From an uncultured Bacteroides sp. (GTDB taxonomy: Bacteria > Bacteroidota > Bacteroidia > Bacteroidales > UBA932), in NCBI GenBank assembly GCA_900543205.1, contig UQQM01000024.1, positions 1 through 31,690 of the forward strand: 31,690 nt of DNA. The letters are read 5' to 3'. A program made the position numbers and the translations under genes. Positions 1-8,640 of this stretch are shown piece by piece. Below the pieces are notes generated by a model that saw only the letters and a program-made list of their open reading frames with translations, did no database searches and was not told the DNA's origin. Each line of letters opens with the position of its first letter. Position 1 is the first letter of the stretch.

Positions 1-1333
1 AGTTCTCGGGGTCGCCGTGGTCCTCCCTGCGGAGCTTGTCGTTGAAGAAGGTGTAGTTGAGCCAGAAGGTGTTGCTCAGGCCCTCGGTGTACTTGCTGGT
101 CTTCCACTGCTGCCAGTCGAGCCACCAGAAGTCCACTCCCTGCTTTTCGAGGGGATGGATGACAGAATTGAAATAGGCGTCCGCCCAGGCCCTCTGGTCG
201 ATGCGGAAAGGCACCGGCGCATGGTAGCCCCTGTAGGCGGTCCTGCCTCCCGGCAGCAGCTCGCCACCCTTGTAGACGTAGCCTTCGGGGCCGTCGTAGT
301 CATCGGTACGGGAGAGATAGTCCGCCACGAATTCGGGATAGCAGTCCTCCCTCTGCACTATGCCTGAAGCGGGATGCAGGTTCAGCGCAGTCTTGAAGCC
401 CATGTCATGGAGCTCGCCGAGCAGGCCTTCGGGATCGGGAAACAGGTCACGGTTCCAGGAATAGCCGGTCCAGCCTATGCCCTGTCCGAACTCGTCCACA
501 TGGTATTTCCTCGAACTCTGCGGCCAGGTCTCGTGCCAGTCCATGTCGATGATCATCACGTCCATGGGAATCTTCCTGTCGCGGAACTCCTTGCCGAGGG
601 CCAGCAGCTCGTCGGCTGAATACGCCCAGTAGCGGCTCCACCAGTAGCCGAACACGAACTTCGGGGGAAGGGGAATCTTTCCGGCCACCTTGGTGAAATC
701 GGCAAGGGCGGCCTTGTAGTCATGTCCGTAGGCGAAGATATAGAGGTCCTGAACCTCACCCTCGGGACGCTCGCCCACCCAGTGGCCCCAGTCGGAGCCG
801 TCCTCCACGAAGATGTTCCTGGCGCTCTCATCGACTATGGCCCAGCCGTCACGGGAAAGGATGCCGAGTTCCAGCGGGTCGTCGTAATTGATCTTGTCGG
901 CGCCCTCGCAGCCGTCAAGCGTCCTGGCGGTGCCCATCAGGTTGCCGTCGGACTCCATTCCGGGATGCCACTCGACCCTGCGCCCGTTCATCCTGAAGCT
1001 CACGTTCAGGTTGGACTCGTCGAAACGGCCCCCACCCGAATAGTCGAGGGTCAGCGCGGAAGTCCTGATCCTTACCGCATCGCCGTCACGGGTGACCCTG
1101 AACTCGGGGACGGGGAGGTTGCGGTTGATGATAGCGAGGGTCGCATGGTCCTCAAACTCCCCGTTTTCGGACCATTCCATGCGCACAAGCCTGTCGGTCA
1201 GCACCGTGAAGCGGGCGTTACCCGCAACGACGCAGGCCTCGGGGTTCGCGACGGGATCCATTTCGTCGGCTCCGGCCGACACGGCACCGGCAGCTGCTGC
1301 CAGCAATGCCGCAAACAAACTCCAGACTTTCAT
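1..1333 (-). CDS. GH31 alpha-glucosidase, 3' end cut by window edge
   Basis: This is a glycoside hydrolase family 31 enzyme that probably releases glucose from the ends of alpha-glucan oligosaccharides in the periplasm. The start is the ATG at 1331-1333, which gives a hydrophobic Sec signal peptide (MKVWSLFAALLAAAAGAVSA) with no lipobox Cys. The frame stays open to base 1, so about 444 residues are present and the C-terminus is missing. An N-terminal beta-sandwich region leads into a (beta/alpha)8 barrel with YWWSRYWAY, MDVMIIDMDWH and GVDFWWLDWQQW. The Asp in WWLDW (about residue 406, bases 116-118) is in the position of the GH31 nucleophile; the acid/base residue must lie beyond the edge. 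The start is only 4 bp after the stop of the GH13 gene upstream, so the two are co-transcribed. The WWLDWQQ form occurs in Bacteroidetes GH31 enzymes, and an alpha-xylosidase or other specificity cannot be excluded. Confidence 0.9.
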   Translation of the reverse strand, partial: MKVWSLFAALLAAAAGAVSAGADEMDPVANPEACVVAGNARFTVLTDRLVRMEWSENGEFEDHATLAIINRNLPVPEFRVTRDGDAVRIRTSALTLDYSGGGRFDESNLNVSFRMNGRRVEWHPGMESDGNLMGTARTLDGCEGADKINYDDPLELGILSRDGWAIVDESARNIFVEDGSDWGHWVGERPEGEVQDLYIFAYGHDYKAALADFTKVAGKIPLPPKFVFGYWWSRYWAYSADELLALGKEFRDRKIPMDVMIIDMDWHETWPQSSRKYHVDEFGQGIGWTGYSWNRDLFPDPEGLLGELHDMGFKTALNLHPASGIVQREDCYPEFVADYLSRTDDYDGPEGYVYKGGELLPGGRTAYRGYHAPVPFRIDQRAWADAYFNSVIHPLEKQGVDFWWLDWQQWKTSKYTEGLSNTFWLNYTFFNDKLRREDHGDPEN

Positions 1334-1337
1334 ATTA

Positions 1338-3254
1338 TCATCGTTTGAATTCTATGACGAGGGCTCCGAGCGGAGGAACGACGGTATCGTCGGAGACTGT
1401 GGTCTTCTCTCCGGTAATCACATTGACTCCGTCATGGAGGCCTTCGGTAAATTCTGCATAATGCGACCAGGGCACTGCGACCTCGTCTTCCGAAGAGTTG
1501 TTGATGAACACGAACACGGCCTCGTCGTCATTGTAGCGGAAATAGCCGTAGCCGCTTCCTTCGGGCAGGAAGTGCAGGGTGCGTCCATGGTGGATCACAT
1601 CGGCGTCCTTCCTCCAGCGGAATAGGGTGCGGCAATATTCGTAGACGTCCTCGCGCACGCCCGCATCCATCTCCGAACCGTCAAAATCGGTGTCGGCCGC
1701 AAGACGGCCCTCCTTTGTGAAGAGGTCGAATTCATCACCCTCCCATCCTCCGGGGAAGTCGACCCTGAGGCCGCCGTGCCCCTGGCGAAGGTCCGAAGAG
1801 GTGAACATCATCTCATCTCCATAGAGAATCTGGGGTATGCCCCTGGCCGTGGCGAACAGGGTCATCATGGCCTTGAAGCGCTCGGGATTCTTCCCGGCTA
1901 TGTCTCCGGCACGCTCGGTGTCGTGGTTGCCCGGGAAAATCAGCATGTTGTCGAGGTCCTGATAGCAGAAATCATGTGAGAAGACATCGTAAAGCGACCT
2001 TATGCCGGCTTCCCTGGCGGAGAACACTGCCGTGGCGGCGTCACGCAGGGGGAAGTCCATTATGGAAGGGAGATTCGAGTTGAAGCCGTCCCTGTTCGGA
2101 TTGTCCTTCTGCCAGTAGGCAAGCTGGGGAATCGAACCGGTCCAGCATTCGCCGACTATATTGAAGTTGGGATATTCGTCGGTCACCGCCTTGCACCACT
2201 CTGACATGGGGACCTTCTCGTTGTAGGGATAGGTGTCCACGCGGAAGCCGTCCAGCCCGGACCATTCTATCCACCATATAGCCCACTGCTTGAAATACTG
2301 GAGCAGGTACGGGTTGTCAAGGTTCATGTCGGCCATGCCGCCGGTGAACCATCCGCTGTCCATGATCATGGCGTCACGCTCGGAGGCGTTGGGATCCATC
2401 ACCGTGGAGAAGCTGCCGTTCGAGCCCGTGTATTCGGGGAACTGGTGGATCCAGTCGTTGAAGGGAAGGTCATCGGCCCACCAGTGGGTGCGGGTGCCGC
2501 TGTGGTTGGTCACGATGTCCATTATGACCTTGAGTCCGTGATCATGCGCGCGGTCCACGAATTCGCGGTAGAGCTCGTTGCTGCCGAAACGGGGGTCGAT
2601 CTTGTAGTAGTCGGAGCAGGCATAGCCGTGATATGAGCCGAACCTGTCGTCATCGAGCAGCAGAGGCGTGCACCAGATGGCGGTGGCGCCGAGGTCCGCG
2701 ATGTAGTCCAGATGGTCGATGATACCCTGGATGTCGCCTCCGTGCCGGCCGCCTGCACTCTCGCGGTCAGCCTTCTCCGCCGTGTCAGGAGTGTCGTCGT
2801 TGGAAGGGTCGCCGTTGGCGAAACGGTCGGGCATTATCAGGTACACGAGGTCGGCGGTGGTGAAGCTGGCGCGCCCGGCCGAGCCTTCCTTGCGGGAAGC
2901 TATCTCGTAGGGGTAGCGGAAACTCTCACGTCCGTTGTCGAACACGAGCCAGTAGGTTCCCGCCTTCGCCTTCGGAGAGACCGAAATGTCCACGAAAAGG
3001 TAATTGGGGCTGTCCGCCTTGTGGACGCCGGCGACCTTGACTCCCCTGCCGCCCTGCACGCTCACATCGTAGGCGGATATGTCCTCGCCGTTCACCATGA
3101 GCTGGAGAGGGCATTTCATCCCCGTCCACCAGGAGGGCGGTTCTACATGGGCTATTCTTCCCGGAGCGGCTTCCGGTATGTCGGAAAGGTTACGGCTTGC
3201 GCTGCCTGACAGTATCATGACTGCCGCGGCGAGCATGGTGATGTATTTTTTCAT
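1338..3254 (-). CDS. GH13 neopullulanase/alpha-amylase, SusA-like (copy 2)
   Basis: This is a 638-residue alpha-amylase superfamily enzyme that hydrolyses alpha-1,4 (possibly alpha-1,6) glucans, and is probably periplasmic. A Sec signal peptide (about residues 1-20, no lipobox Cys) is followed by a beta-sandwich N-terminal domain (about 30-120) like that of neopullulanase/cyclomaltodextrinase, opening with HVEPPSWWTGMK. The catalytic barrel runs from about 130 (LVYLIMPDRFANGDP) to 545. The GH13 motifs are intact: DIVTNH (246-251), GFRVDTYPY with nucleophile Asp340, VGECW with acid/base Glu369, and PGNHD with Asp445. A C-terminal beta domain ends in PPLGALVIEFKR. It has the same architecture as the gene at 5398-7278, so the two look like paralogues. 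It sits 40 bp after the GH127 gene and 4 bp before the GH31 gene. The overall form matches SusA of the Bacteroides starch system; the exact linkage preference is not visible. Confidence 0.93.
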   Translation of the reverse strand: MKKYITMLAAAVMILSGSASRNLSDIPEAAPGRIAHVEPPSWWTGMKCPLQLMVNGEDISAYDVSVQGGRGVKVAGVHKADSPNYLFVDISVSPKAKAGTYWLVFDNGRESFRYPYEIASRKEGSAGRASFTTADLVYLIMPDRFANGDPSNDDTPDTAEKADRESAGGRHGGDIQGIIDHLDYIADLGATAIWCTPLLLDDDRFGSYHGYACSDYYKIDPRFGSNELYREFVDRAHDHGLKVIMDIVTNHSGTRTHWWADDLPFNDWIHQFPEYTGSNGSFSTVMDPNASERDAMIMDSGWFTGGMADMNLDNPYLLQYFKQWAIWWIEWSGLDGFRVDTYPYNEKVPMSEWCKAVTDEYPNFNIVGECWTGSIPQLAYWQKDNPNRDGFNSNLPSIMDFPLRDAATAVFSAREAGIRSLYDVFSHDFCYQDLDNMLIFPGNHDTERAGDIAGKNPERFKAMMTLFATARGIPQILYGDEMMFTSSDLRQGHGGLRVDFPGGWEGDEFDLFTKEGRLAADTDFDGSEMDAGVREDVYEYCRTLFRWRKDADVIHHGRTLHFLPEGSGYGYFRYNDDEAVFVFINNSSEDEVAVPWSHYAEFTEGLHDGVNVITGEKTTVSDDTVVPPLGALVIEFKR

Positions 3255-3294
3255 TTGAATCGGTCTTTAGCGTGTTGCTTTTAAGAAAATGTTG

Positions 3295-5349
3295 TCATTC
3301 GGCCACGGGGAACACCGTAAGACGCAGGGTCGTGCTTCCGTAGGGCACCAGCTCTATCCATGAAGTCTCCCCCTCGGGCACCACCTCGTCGGGAAGCGCG
3401 GGCGTGTATCTGTTCTCCTCGAGCTCCCATCCCTTCACTCCGACGACGGGCACGCGTATCTTGCCGTGCACGGTGGCGAGGTCGAAGGGGAAGCCGTCAG
3501 ACGATGTCGGGACATATTCGGCCTCGTCCAGCATGTCATCGACAAGGGCGTAGTTCCATTTACCGGAAGGGGTCATTGACCAGCTCTTGAAGTCGGGATT
3601 GCCGGAAACCTTGCCGGCGAGGTTCTCGTAGACGGTGGTGTCCTCCACGCAGTCCATGGGTATCGCGTAAGAATACACGAGGGGCCCGCGGACTATGCTC
3701 TTGCCCTCGACCGGGTTGTCCACGACCTCAATCTCCATGGGGAACTCCACGGAGAACACGTCGCCGCTCTTCCATTCGCGGCTCTCGGTCATGAAGCCGG
3801 GCTTCATGGTGCTGCACCAGCCGGGCACGCGGTAGGTGAAGTCCATGTCGACGGGGGCCTTGGTCCTGCGTCCGTCCTTGTAGAAGGTGAACACGAAGTC
3901 TATGCTGTCGCCGAAAGGATAGTCCGTCCTCTCCTCAATCTCCACGGTGATTCCGTCACCGAGGTCGTAGACCACAGTCGAGGGTCCGTAGAGCGCGGCC
4001 ACCGGTTCGCCGTCGGTATCCTTGAGCCACATGCGGGACACGTAGTTCGGGAGGAACCTGTGGACGTTGCCTATGCAGCATTCGGTCTCATGGATCGGCC
4101 TGTAGGCCATCCAGGTAAGGCCGTGCTTGAAGCCGTTGTGGTCGGAGTTGCCGGTGGCGATGAACTGGTTGGGGCAGGAGAAGTACTGCATGGAGCGGAA
4201 GTCCTTGGTGATGGCGCCCATTCCGGCGTTGAACACCGACTTCTCGATCCGGTCGGCCCACTGCGCGTCACCCGTGGTTGTAAGAAAATAGCCCATGGTC
4301 CATGCGTAGTCGGTCACGTCGCAGGTCTCATGGCTGGCCAGCGCATCGTTTCCGGCAAGGTGCTCGCTGCTGGAATTGACTCCGTCCACGAGCATGTTGG
4401 CCTTCTCCATCTTCGCGTCTGCGTTCAGCGCCGCCTGAAGATATTCGGGCTTGCCGGTATAGGCGTACAGCAGCATGGGGACCTTGAGAAGTTCGTTCAT
4501 GGTCACTCCGTGCATGTTGAACTTCGAGTCATCGAGGCAGTTCTCCTGGGTCAGTTCAGCTCCGTCCTCGGCCCATACGGCCTCGGCGAGCTTCAGCAGT
4601 TCGGGATTTCCGGTAATCGCATAAGTCCAGAGTATGCCCTCCACATTGACGGGGCCCCGGTCGCTTCCGAGCTCCTCGACGGTGAAGGAGAACCAGTTCT
4701 TCTCCAGGGCGGCGGGTATCCTTTCGTCACCGGTAGCCTCATAGCAGGCCTTCGCGGCCCTGAAGAACACGGCCAGCGGCCATGCCATCGAGTTCGCGTC
4801 GGCTCCGAGACGGCCCTCCGGCCTTCCGGCGGACATGATCTTCTGCATCTTCTCGAGCCTCTTCCTCACGGCGGGGTTGTCGCTGCGGAAATTCTCGGGC
4901 AGGGCCTTCTCCACGCCCTTCTTCGCGGGAAGCGGGTGGTCGAGCACATAGTTTATGTTCTCGTTCCAGACGGCGAGAAGGTTCTCGTCATCCAGGATAT
5001 AGCCCAGCCTCGCGAGGCCGTCGAGATAGTAGGCGGTCTGCTCATAGCGCCACCAGTCGGCGCCCCTGTTCTCGGAATCCCTCTTGAGTTCGCCGGCCCA
5101 CAGAGGGGAATCGTAGGGATAGGCCATGGCCTCGGGGTGTCCGGTAAGGCCGTCCCTCTGCCTCTCGAGCATCTCGAGCAGCCAGCCCTGCGGCTCGATG
5201 TCGGCGATGAGGCCTTCCTCGAACACGGCATACGGGGCAGCCGGGACGTCGGCGGCCTGTACGGCGGGAGCATTGGATTTACAGCCAGTGAGCAGCATGC
5301 CGCCCAGGATGGCAAGGATGAAAGTCAGTCTTTTCATATAATGTGTCAT
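3295..5349 (-). CDS. GH127/DUF1680-type lipoprotein glycosidase
   Basis: This is a 684-residue protein of the DUF1680 clan (GH127/GH146), whose known members are Zn- and cysteine-dependent beta-L-arabinofuranosidases. A lipoprotein signal ends in LLTGC (lipidated Cys23), so it is membrane-anchored. An (alpha/alpha)6-type helical region starts near residue 50 and ends in beta-sheet. The active-site signature is clear: HETC (Glu341, Cys343) and ETECCIGNVHR (Cys424, Cys425). This matches the Glu-Cys-Cys-Cys zinc site and nucleophilic cysteine known from Bifidobacterium HypBA1. ATG codons at residues 1 and 5 are both possible starts; the second (5335-5337) gives a more typical MKRL signal. It lies between two SusA-like genes in the same operon. 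An arabinofuranosidase would be odd in a plain starch locus, so its substrate may differ from that of characterised members. Family assignment is firm; substrate is unknown. Confidence 0.88.
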   Translation of the reverse strand: MTHYMKRLTFILAILGGMLLTGCKSNAPAVQAADVPAAPYAVFEEGLIADIEPQGWLLEMLERQRDGLTGHPEAMAYPYDSPLWAGELKRDSENRGADWWRYEQTAYYLDGLARLGYILDDENLLAVWNENINYVLDHPLPAKKGVEKALPENFRSDNPAVRKRLEKMQKIMSAGRPEGRLGADANSMAWPLAVFFRAAKACYEATGDERIPAALEKNWFSFTVEELGSDRGPVNVEGILWTYAITGNPELLKLAEAVWAEDGAELTQENCLDDSKFNMHGVTMNELLKVPMLLYAYTGKPEYLQAALNADAKMEKANMLVDGVNSSSEHLAGNDALASHETCDVTDYAWTMGYFLTTTGDAQWADRIEKSVFNAGMGAITKDFRSMQYFSCPNQFIATGNSDHNGFKHGLTWMAYRPIHETECCIGNVHRFLPNYVSRMWLKDTDGEPVAALYGPSTVVYDLGDGITVEIEERTDYPFGDSIDFVFTFYKDGRRTKAPVDMDFTYRVPGWCSTMKPGFMTESREWKSGDVFSVEFPMEIEVVDNPVEGKSIVRGPLVYSYAIPMDCVEDTTVYENLAGKVSGNPDFKSWSMTPSGKWNYALVDDMLDEAEYVPTSSDGFPFDLATVHGKIRVPVVGVKGWELEENRYTPALPDEVVPEGETSWIELVPYGSTTLRLTVFPVAE

Positions 5350-5397
5350 TTTGAGATTTCAGGATGCAATGTCTTAAATATAGGAATATTTTCGCTT

Positions 5398-7278
5398 TCA
5401 TTCATCCAGTTCGAGCACATATACTCCCCTTGCGGGAATGCTCACGGGTGCGGTCACGTCGACCTGCTCTCCGGTCACGACATCCGTGCCGCGCACATTG
5501 TCACCTATGACCTCGGAAAACCTCTCCATGTCGACGGTCCGGGGCCGGTCGCTGCCGTTGAGCATCACCAGCACGGTGTCCTCGCCGTCGGTGCGCGCAT
5601 ATACATAGCAGCGCGTGGCGTTGTCGGGAGTATAGTGGACCAGCCTGCCGTGCTTCACGGCATCGGAGCTCCGCCTCCAGTTCAGCAGGGTGCTGATATA
5701 GTTCCAGGCCTCGTTCTGGTCGGTAGTGCGGCCGGCAGAGGTGAACGCATCGGTTCCGTCCTCCTTCCATCCGCCCGGGAAGTCAGCCCTGAGCCAGTTG
5801 CCGGGGTCGCGGCCCATCATTATCTCGGTGCCGTAATAAATCTGAGGGATTCCGCGCGTCGTCAGGATGAACGCGACCCCCTGCTTGAACTTCCATAGAG
5901 GGTCGCCCTCCTTCATGAAGCGGGAGATGTCGTGGTTGTCCAGGAAGGTCAGCACGTTGTCGCTGTCGGGTATCAGGAAGTCCTGGGTGATGCACTCGTA
6001 AATCTTGAACAGCCCGGCCTCGGAGCGCTCGCTCGTGTTGCTCTCCTTGAGAATCTGGTCCTGAACGGTGAAGGTGAGGTCGAAGTCCATCACGGTCTTG
6101 AGCCCGGTCTCCCCCTCGGAGTTGACCTTCGAGCCGCCCTGCCACCAGCCGGCGGCGGAGTTCCTCGGATACCAGCCCTCGCCCACGATGTTGAAGTCGG
6201 GGTATTCCGCGAACAGTTCCTCGCACCAGCGGGCCATGAAATCATAGTCGGCATAAGGATAGGTGTCCATGCGGATTCCGTCGATGCGGGCGTATTCTAT
6301 CCACCAGAGGCTGTTCTGGATAAGATAGGTGGCGAGATGGCGGTTCTTCTGGTTGAGGTCAGGCATTCCGCCCGAGAACCAGCCCTGCACGAGCACGTCT
6401 TTTTCAGACTGAGGGGCGTGAGGATCCATCAGCACCCATTTGTAGTGGGTGGTGGCGGGGACCTCGTTCCAGTCCACCCTCTCCCCGCTTCCTGTCTTGA
6501 CGGCGAAATCGTTATGGTTGAACCAGTCGGACGAAGGGATGTCGGCCATCCACCAGTGGGAGCTTCCGCAATGGTTGAATATCATGTCCATCACGACCTT
6601 GATGTCCTTTTCGTGCGCCTTCTCTATCATCGCGCAATACTCCTCGTTGGAGCCCAGTCTCGGGTCGACGAGATAGAAGTCGGAAATCGCATAGCCGTGC
6701 GACGCTCCGCCCCGGTTGTACTGGACGGGATTCAGCCATATCGCAGTGACTCCGAGTTCGTCAATGTAGTCGAGATGGTCGACGATGCCCTGGATGTCCC
6801 CTCCGTGGCGGCCGTCGCGTGTCCTGTCGACCTCATAGCCGTCCAGCACGTCATTGTCCGGATTGCCGTTGGCGAAACGGTCGGGCATGATGAGGTAGAG
6901 CACGTCGGCCGAACTGAAGCCCATCGCGCCGGGCTTCGTGTTGCGCGGACGCAGTTCGAAGGCCACATCCTCGGACTTCCTGCCTTCGCTGAAGGTGAAA
7001 TTCAGGACTCCGGGACGCGCCGAGGAATCCACGTTGAGATACACGAAGAGATAGTTGGGGTTCTCAACCTCGCATATCTCCTTGATGTTCACGCCTTCGT
7101 AGGGCGCAAGGCTCACGGACGAGGAGGCAATGTCCTCGCCGTAGAACATGATCTGGACCTCCGGATTCTTCATTCCGGCGTACCAGAACGGAGGGTCCAT
7201 CCTTTCAATCTCGACGGCTGCGAGAAGTGCGGGCGCCAGAATCGAGGCTAACAATGTGGTCAGGATTTTTCTTGGCAT
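5398..7278 (-). CDS. GH13 neopullulanase/alpha-amylase, SusA-like (copy 1)
   Basis: This is a 626-residue GH13 enzyme predicted to cut alpha-glucan oligosaccharides in the periplasm. The N-terminus (MPRKILTTLLASILAPALLA) is a Sec signal without a lipobox. A neopullulanase-type N-terminal domain (about residues 22-110, IERMDPPFWYAGMKNPEVQI) precedes the barrel, which begins at VLYLIMPDRFANGNP. All catalytic motifs are present: DMIFNH, GIRMDTYPY with Asp338, VGEGW with Glu367, and FLDNHD with Asp450. A small beta domain closes the protein. It shares domain order and many blocks (RHGGDIQGI, HLDYI, RADFPGGW-like) with the gene at 1338-3254. It starts 8 bp after the lipoprotein amylase. The 48-bp gap downstream contains TATATTTA on the coding strand, a weak resemblance to a -7 box, so an internal promoter for the distal genes is possible but not supported further. 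Confidence 0.93.
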   Translation of the reverse strand: MPRKILTTLLASILAPALLAAVEIERMDPPFWYAGMKNPEVQIMFYGEDIASSSVSLAPYEGVNIKEICEVENPNYLFVYLNVDSSARPGVLNFTFSEGRKSEDVAFELRPRNTKPGAMGFSSADVLYLIMPDRFANGNPDNDVLDGYEVDRTRDGRHGGDIQGIVDHLDYIDELGVTAIWLNPVQYNRGGASHGYAISDFYLVDPRLGSNEEYCAMIEKAHEKDIKVVMDMIFNHCGSSHWWMADIPSSDWFNHNDFAVKTGSGERVDWNEVPATTHYKWVLMDPHAPQSEKDVLVQGWFSGGMPDLNQKNRHLATYLIQNSLWWIEYARIDGIRMDTYPYADYDFMARWCEELFAEYPDFNIVGEGWYPRNSAAGWWQGGSKVNSEGETGLKTVMDFDLTFTVQDQILKESNTSERSEAGLFKIYECITQDFLIPDSDNVLTFLDNHDISRFMKEGDPLWKFKQGVAFILTTRGIPQIYYGTEIMMGRDPGNWLRADFPGGWKEDGTDAFTSAGRTTDQNEAWNYISTLLNWRRSSDAVKHGRLVHYTPDNATRCYVYARTDGEDTVLVMLNGSDRPRTVDMERFSEVIGDNVRGTDVVTGEQVDVTAPVSIPARGVYVLELDE

Positions 7279-7286
7279 GACAGTTC

Positions 7287-8627
7287 TTATTTAAGGATAA
7301 CGTATTCGAAAGGCATGAGGTCGAGGGTGCTGGGAAGAGAGAGCTTGTCTCCATCCATGAGGTCGGTGCAGCTGCGTCCGCGCCATTCCACCGGAAGCAC
7401 GATGCTGTCCTGGGCGGGCCGCATGTTGACGACCACGAGCAGCTGTTCGCCACCGAGAGTCCTGGAGAACATCAGCACGTCATCGTCGGGCCAGGTCTCC
7501 AGCGAGCCCTTCCTGACTGCGGGACATTCATTGTAGATCTCCGCCAGACGGCAGTACTCTTCATACATTTCGCTGTTGGCGTTCCAGTCGACCTTGGTGT
7601 AGTTGAAGAAATTGATGGCGCCGGGATAGCCCACCTCCTGGGAACCGTAGACCAGCATGCCTCCGTGGATGAAGGCCGTGGCCACGAATGCCGCCATCGA
7701 GCCTTCCGGACCGAAGAATTCCTGCACGGGTGACATCTTGGTGCATTCGTCGTGGTTGGTGGTGAACCTGAGTTTCACGCAGCCGTCGGGAATACCCGCA
7801 TATTCGGCGGAATCCACCTGGAAGAGACTGCTCGCCGGAGCCTTGGCGTACCCCCGGGAATAGACTCCGCGCAGGGCGGAAAGCCACTGCCAGGCATAGT
7901 TCATGTCGAATCCGGCGTCGAAGTGGTCCTTCCTCTGCCCCTCGGCGAGCATCAGCAGGCTGTGTCCATCGATAGCCCGGAGGCTCGATACGCAGTCACG
8001 CCAGAATTCGAAGGGCACGAAATCGGCAGCATCGCAGCGGAATCCGTCGACCCCGACTTCCTCGACCCAGTAGCGCATGGCGTCTATCATCGCGGCGCAC
8101 ATCTCGGGATTGTCGAAATTCAGGTCGGCAACGTCATTCCACCCGGTTCCCTCCGGAGAGGTTATCCCGCCGTCGGGGCCCTTGGTATACCAGTCGGGAT
8201 GCTCGTATATCCAGGCGTTGTCCCAGGACGTATGGTTCGCGACCCAGTCGATGATCACCGCCATGTCCCTCGCGTGGCATTCACGCACCAGGGACTTGAA
8301 GTCCTCGACCGTGCCGAATTCCGGGTTCACGGAGCGGTAGTCCTTGACGCAGTACGGGGAATTGACCGAATTGAGTTCGCCTATCTCGAAGATAGGCATG
8401 AACCAGACCACGTTTGCCCCGAGTTCCGCTATGGAGTCGAGATGTTCCCCGACCGCCCTGAACGAGGCGGACGGCGCGAAATTGCGGGGGTTGACCTGGT
8501 ACATCACCACATCCTGCGGATGCGGCGGCACGAACGCGGCGGAATCAGCCGCAGGAATGCCCCGGCCGCCCCCGCCGCATGCAAGCGCCGAGACCAGCAG
8601 AAGGGCGACAATCAGTATCTTTTTCAT
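7287..8627 (-). CDS. GH13 alpha-amylase lipoprotein
   Basis: This is a compact 446-residue alpha-amylase family enzyme. The signal peptide MKKILIVALLLVSALAC has a lipobox with Cys17 followed by GGGG, so the protein is a lipoprotein. That suits an outer-membrane, perhaps surface, role like that of SusG, although the SusG starch-binding insertion is absent. The barrel starts straight after a short linker (VVMYQVNPRNF). The GH13 signatures are DWVANH, GFRCDAADF with nucleophile Asp199, MLAEGQ with acid/base Glu229, and TTNHDE with Asp293. The last 80 residues form the usual C-terminal beta domain. There is no N-terminal carbohydrate-binding domain, unlike the two SusA-like neighbours. It starts 13 bp after the LytTR regulator, and the next gene begins 8 bp after its stop, so it is inside the operon. 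Surface exposure is inference. Confidence 0.9.
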   Translation of the reverse strand: MKKILIVALLLVSALACGGGGRGIPAADSAAFVPPHPQDVVMYQVNPRNFAPSASFRAVGEHLDSIAELGANVVWFMPIFEIGELNSVNSPYCVKDYRSVNPEFGTVEDFKSLVRECHARDMAVIIDWVANHTSWDNAWIYEHPDWYTKGPDGGITSPEGTGWNDVADLNFDNPEMCAAMIDAMRYWVEEVGVDGFRCDAADFVPFEFWRDCVSSLRAIDGHSLLMLAEGQRKDHFDAGFDMNYAWQWLSALRGVYSRGYAKAPASSLFQVDSAEYAGIPDGCVKLRFTTNHDECTKMSPVQEFFGPEGSMAAFVATAFIHGGMLVYGSQEVGYPGAINFFNYTKVDWNANSEMYEEYCRLAEIYNECPAVRKGSLETWPDDDVLMFSRTLGGEQLLVVVNMRPAQDSIVLPVEWRGRSCTDLMDGDKLSLPSTLDLMPFEYVILK

Positions 8628-8640
8628 TTTGTCTTGTTTA

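Noticed and set aside
4060..5898. Long plus-strand open frame of about 610 codons opposite the GH127 gene
   Set aside because: It lies antisense to well-supported GH127 and GH13 genes, shows no domain-like pattern, and reflects the high GC at third codon positions on the other strand.
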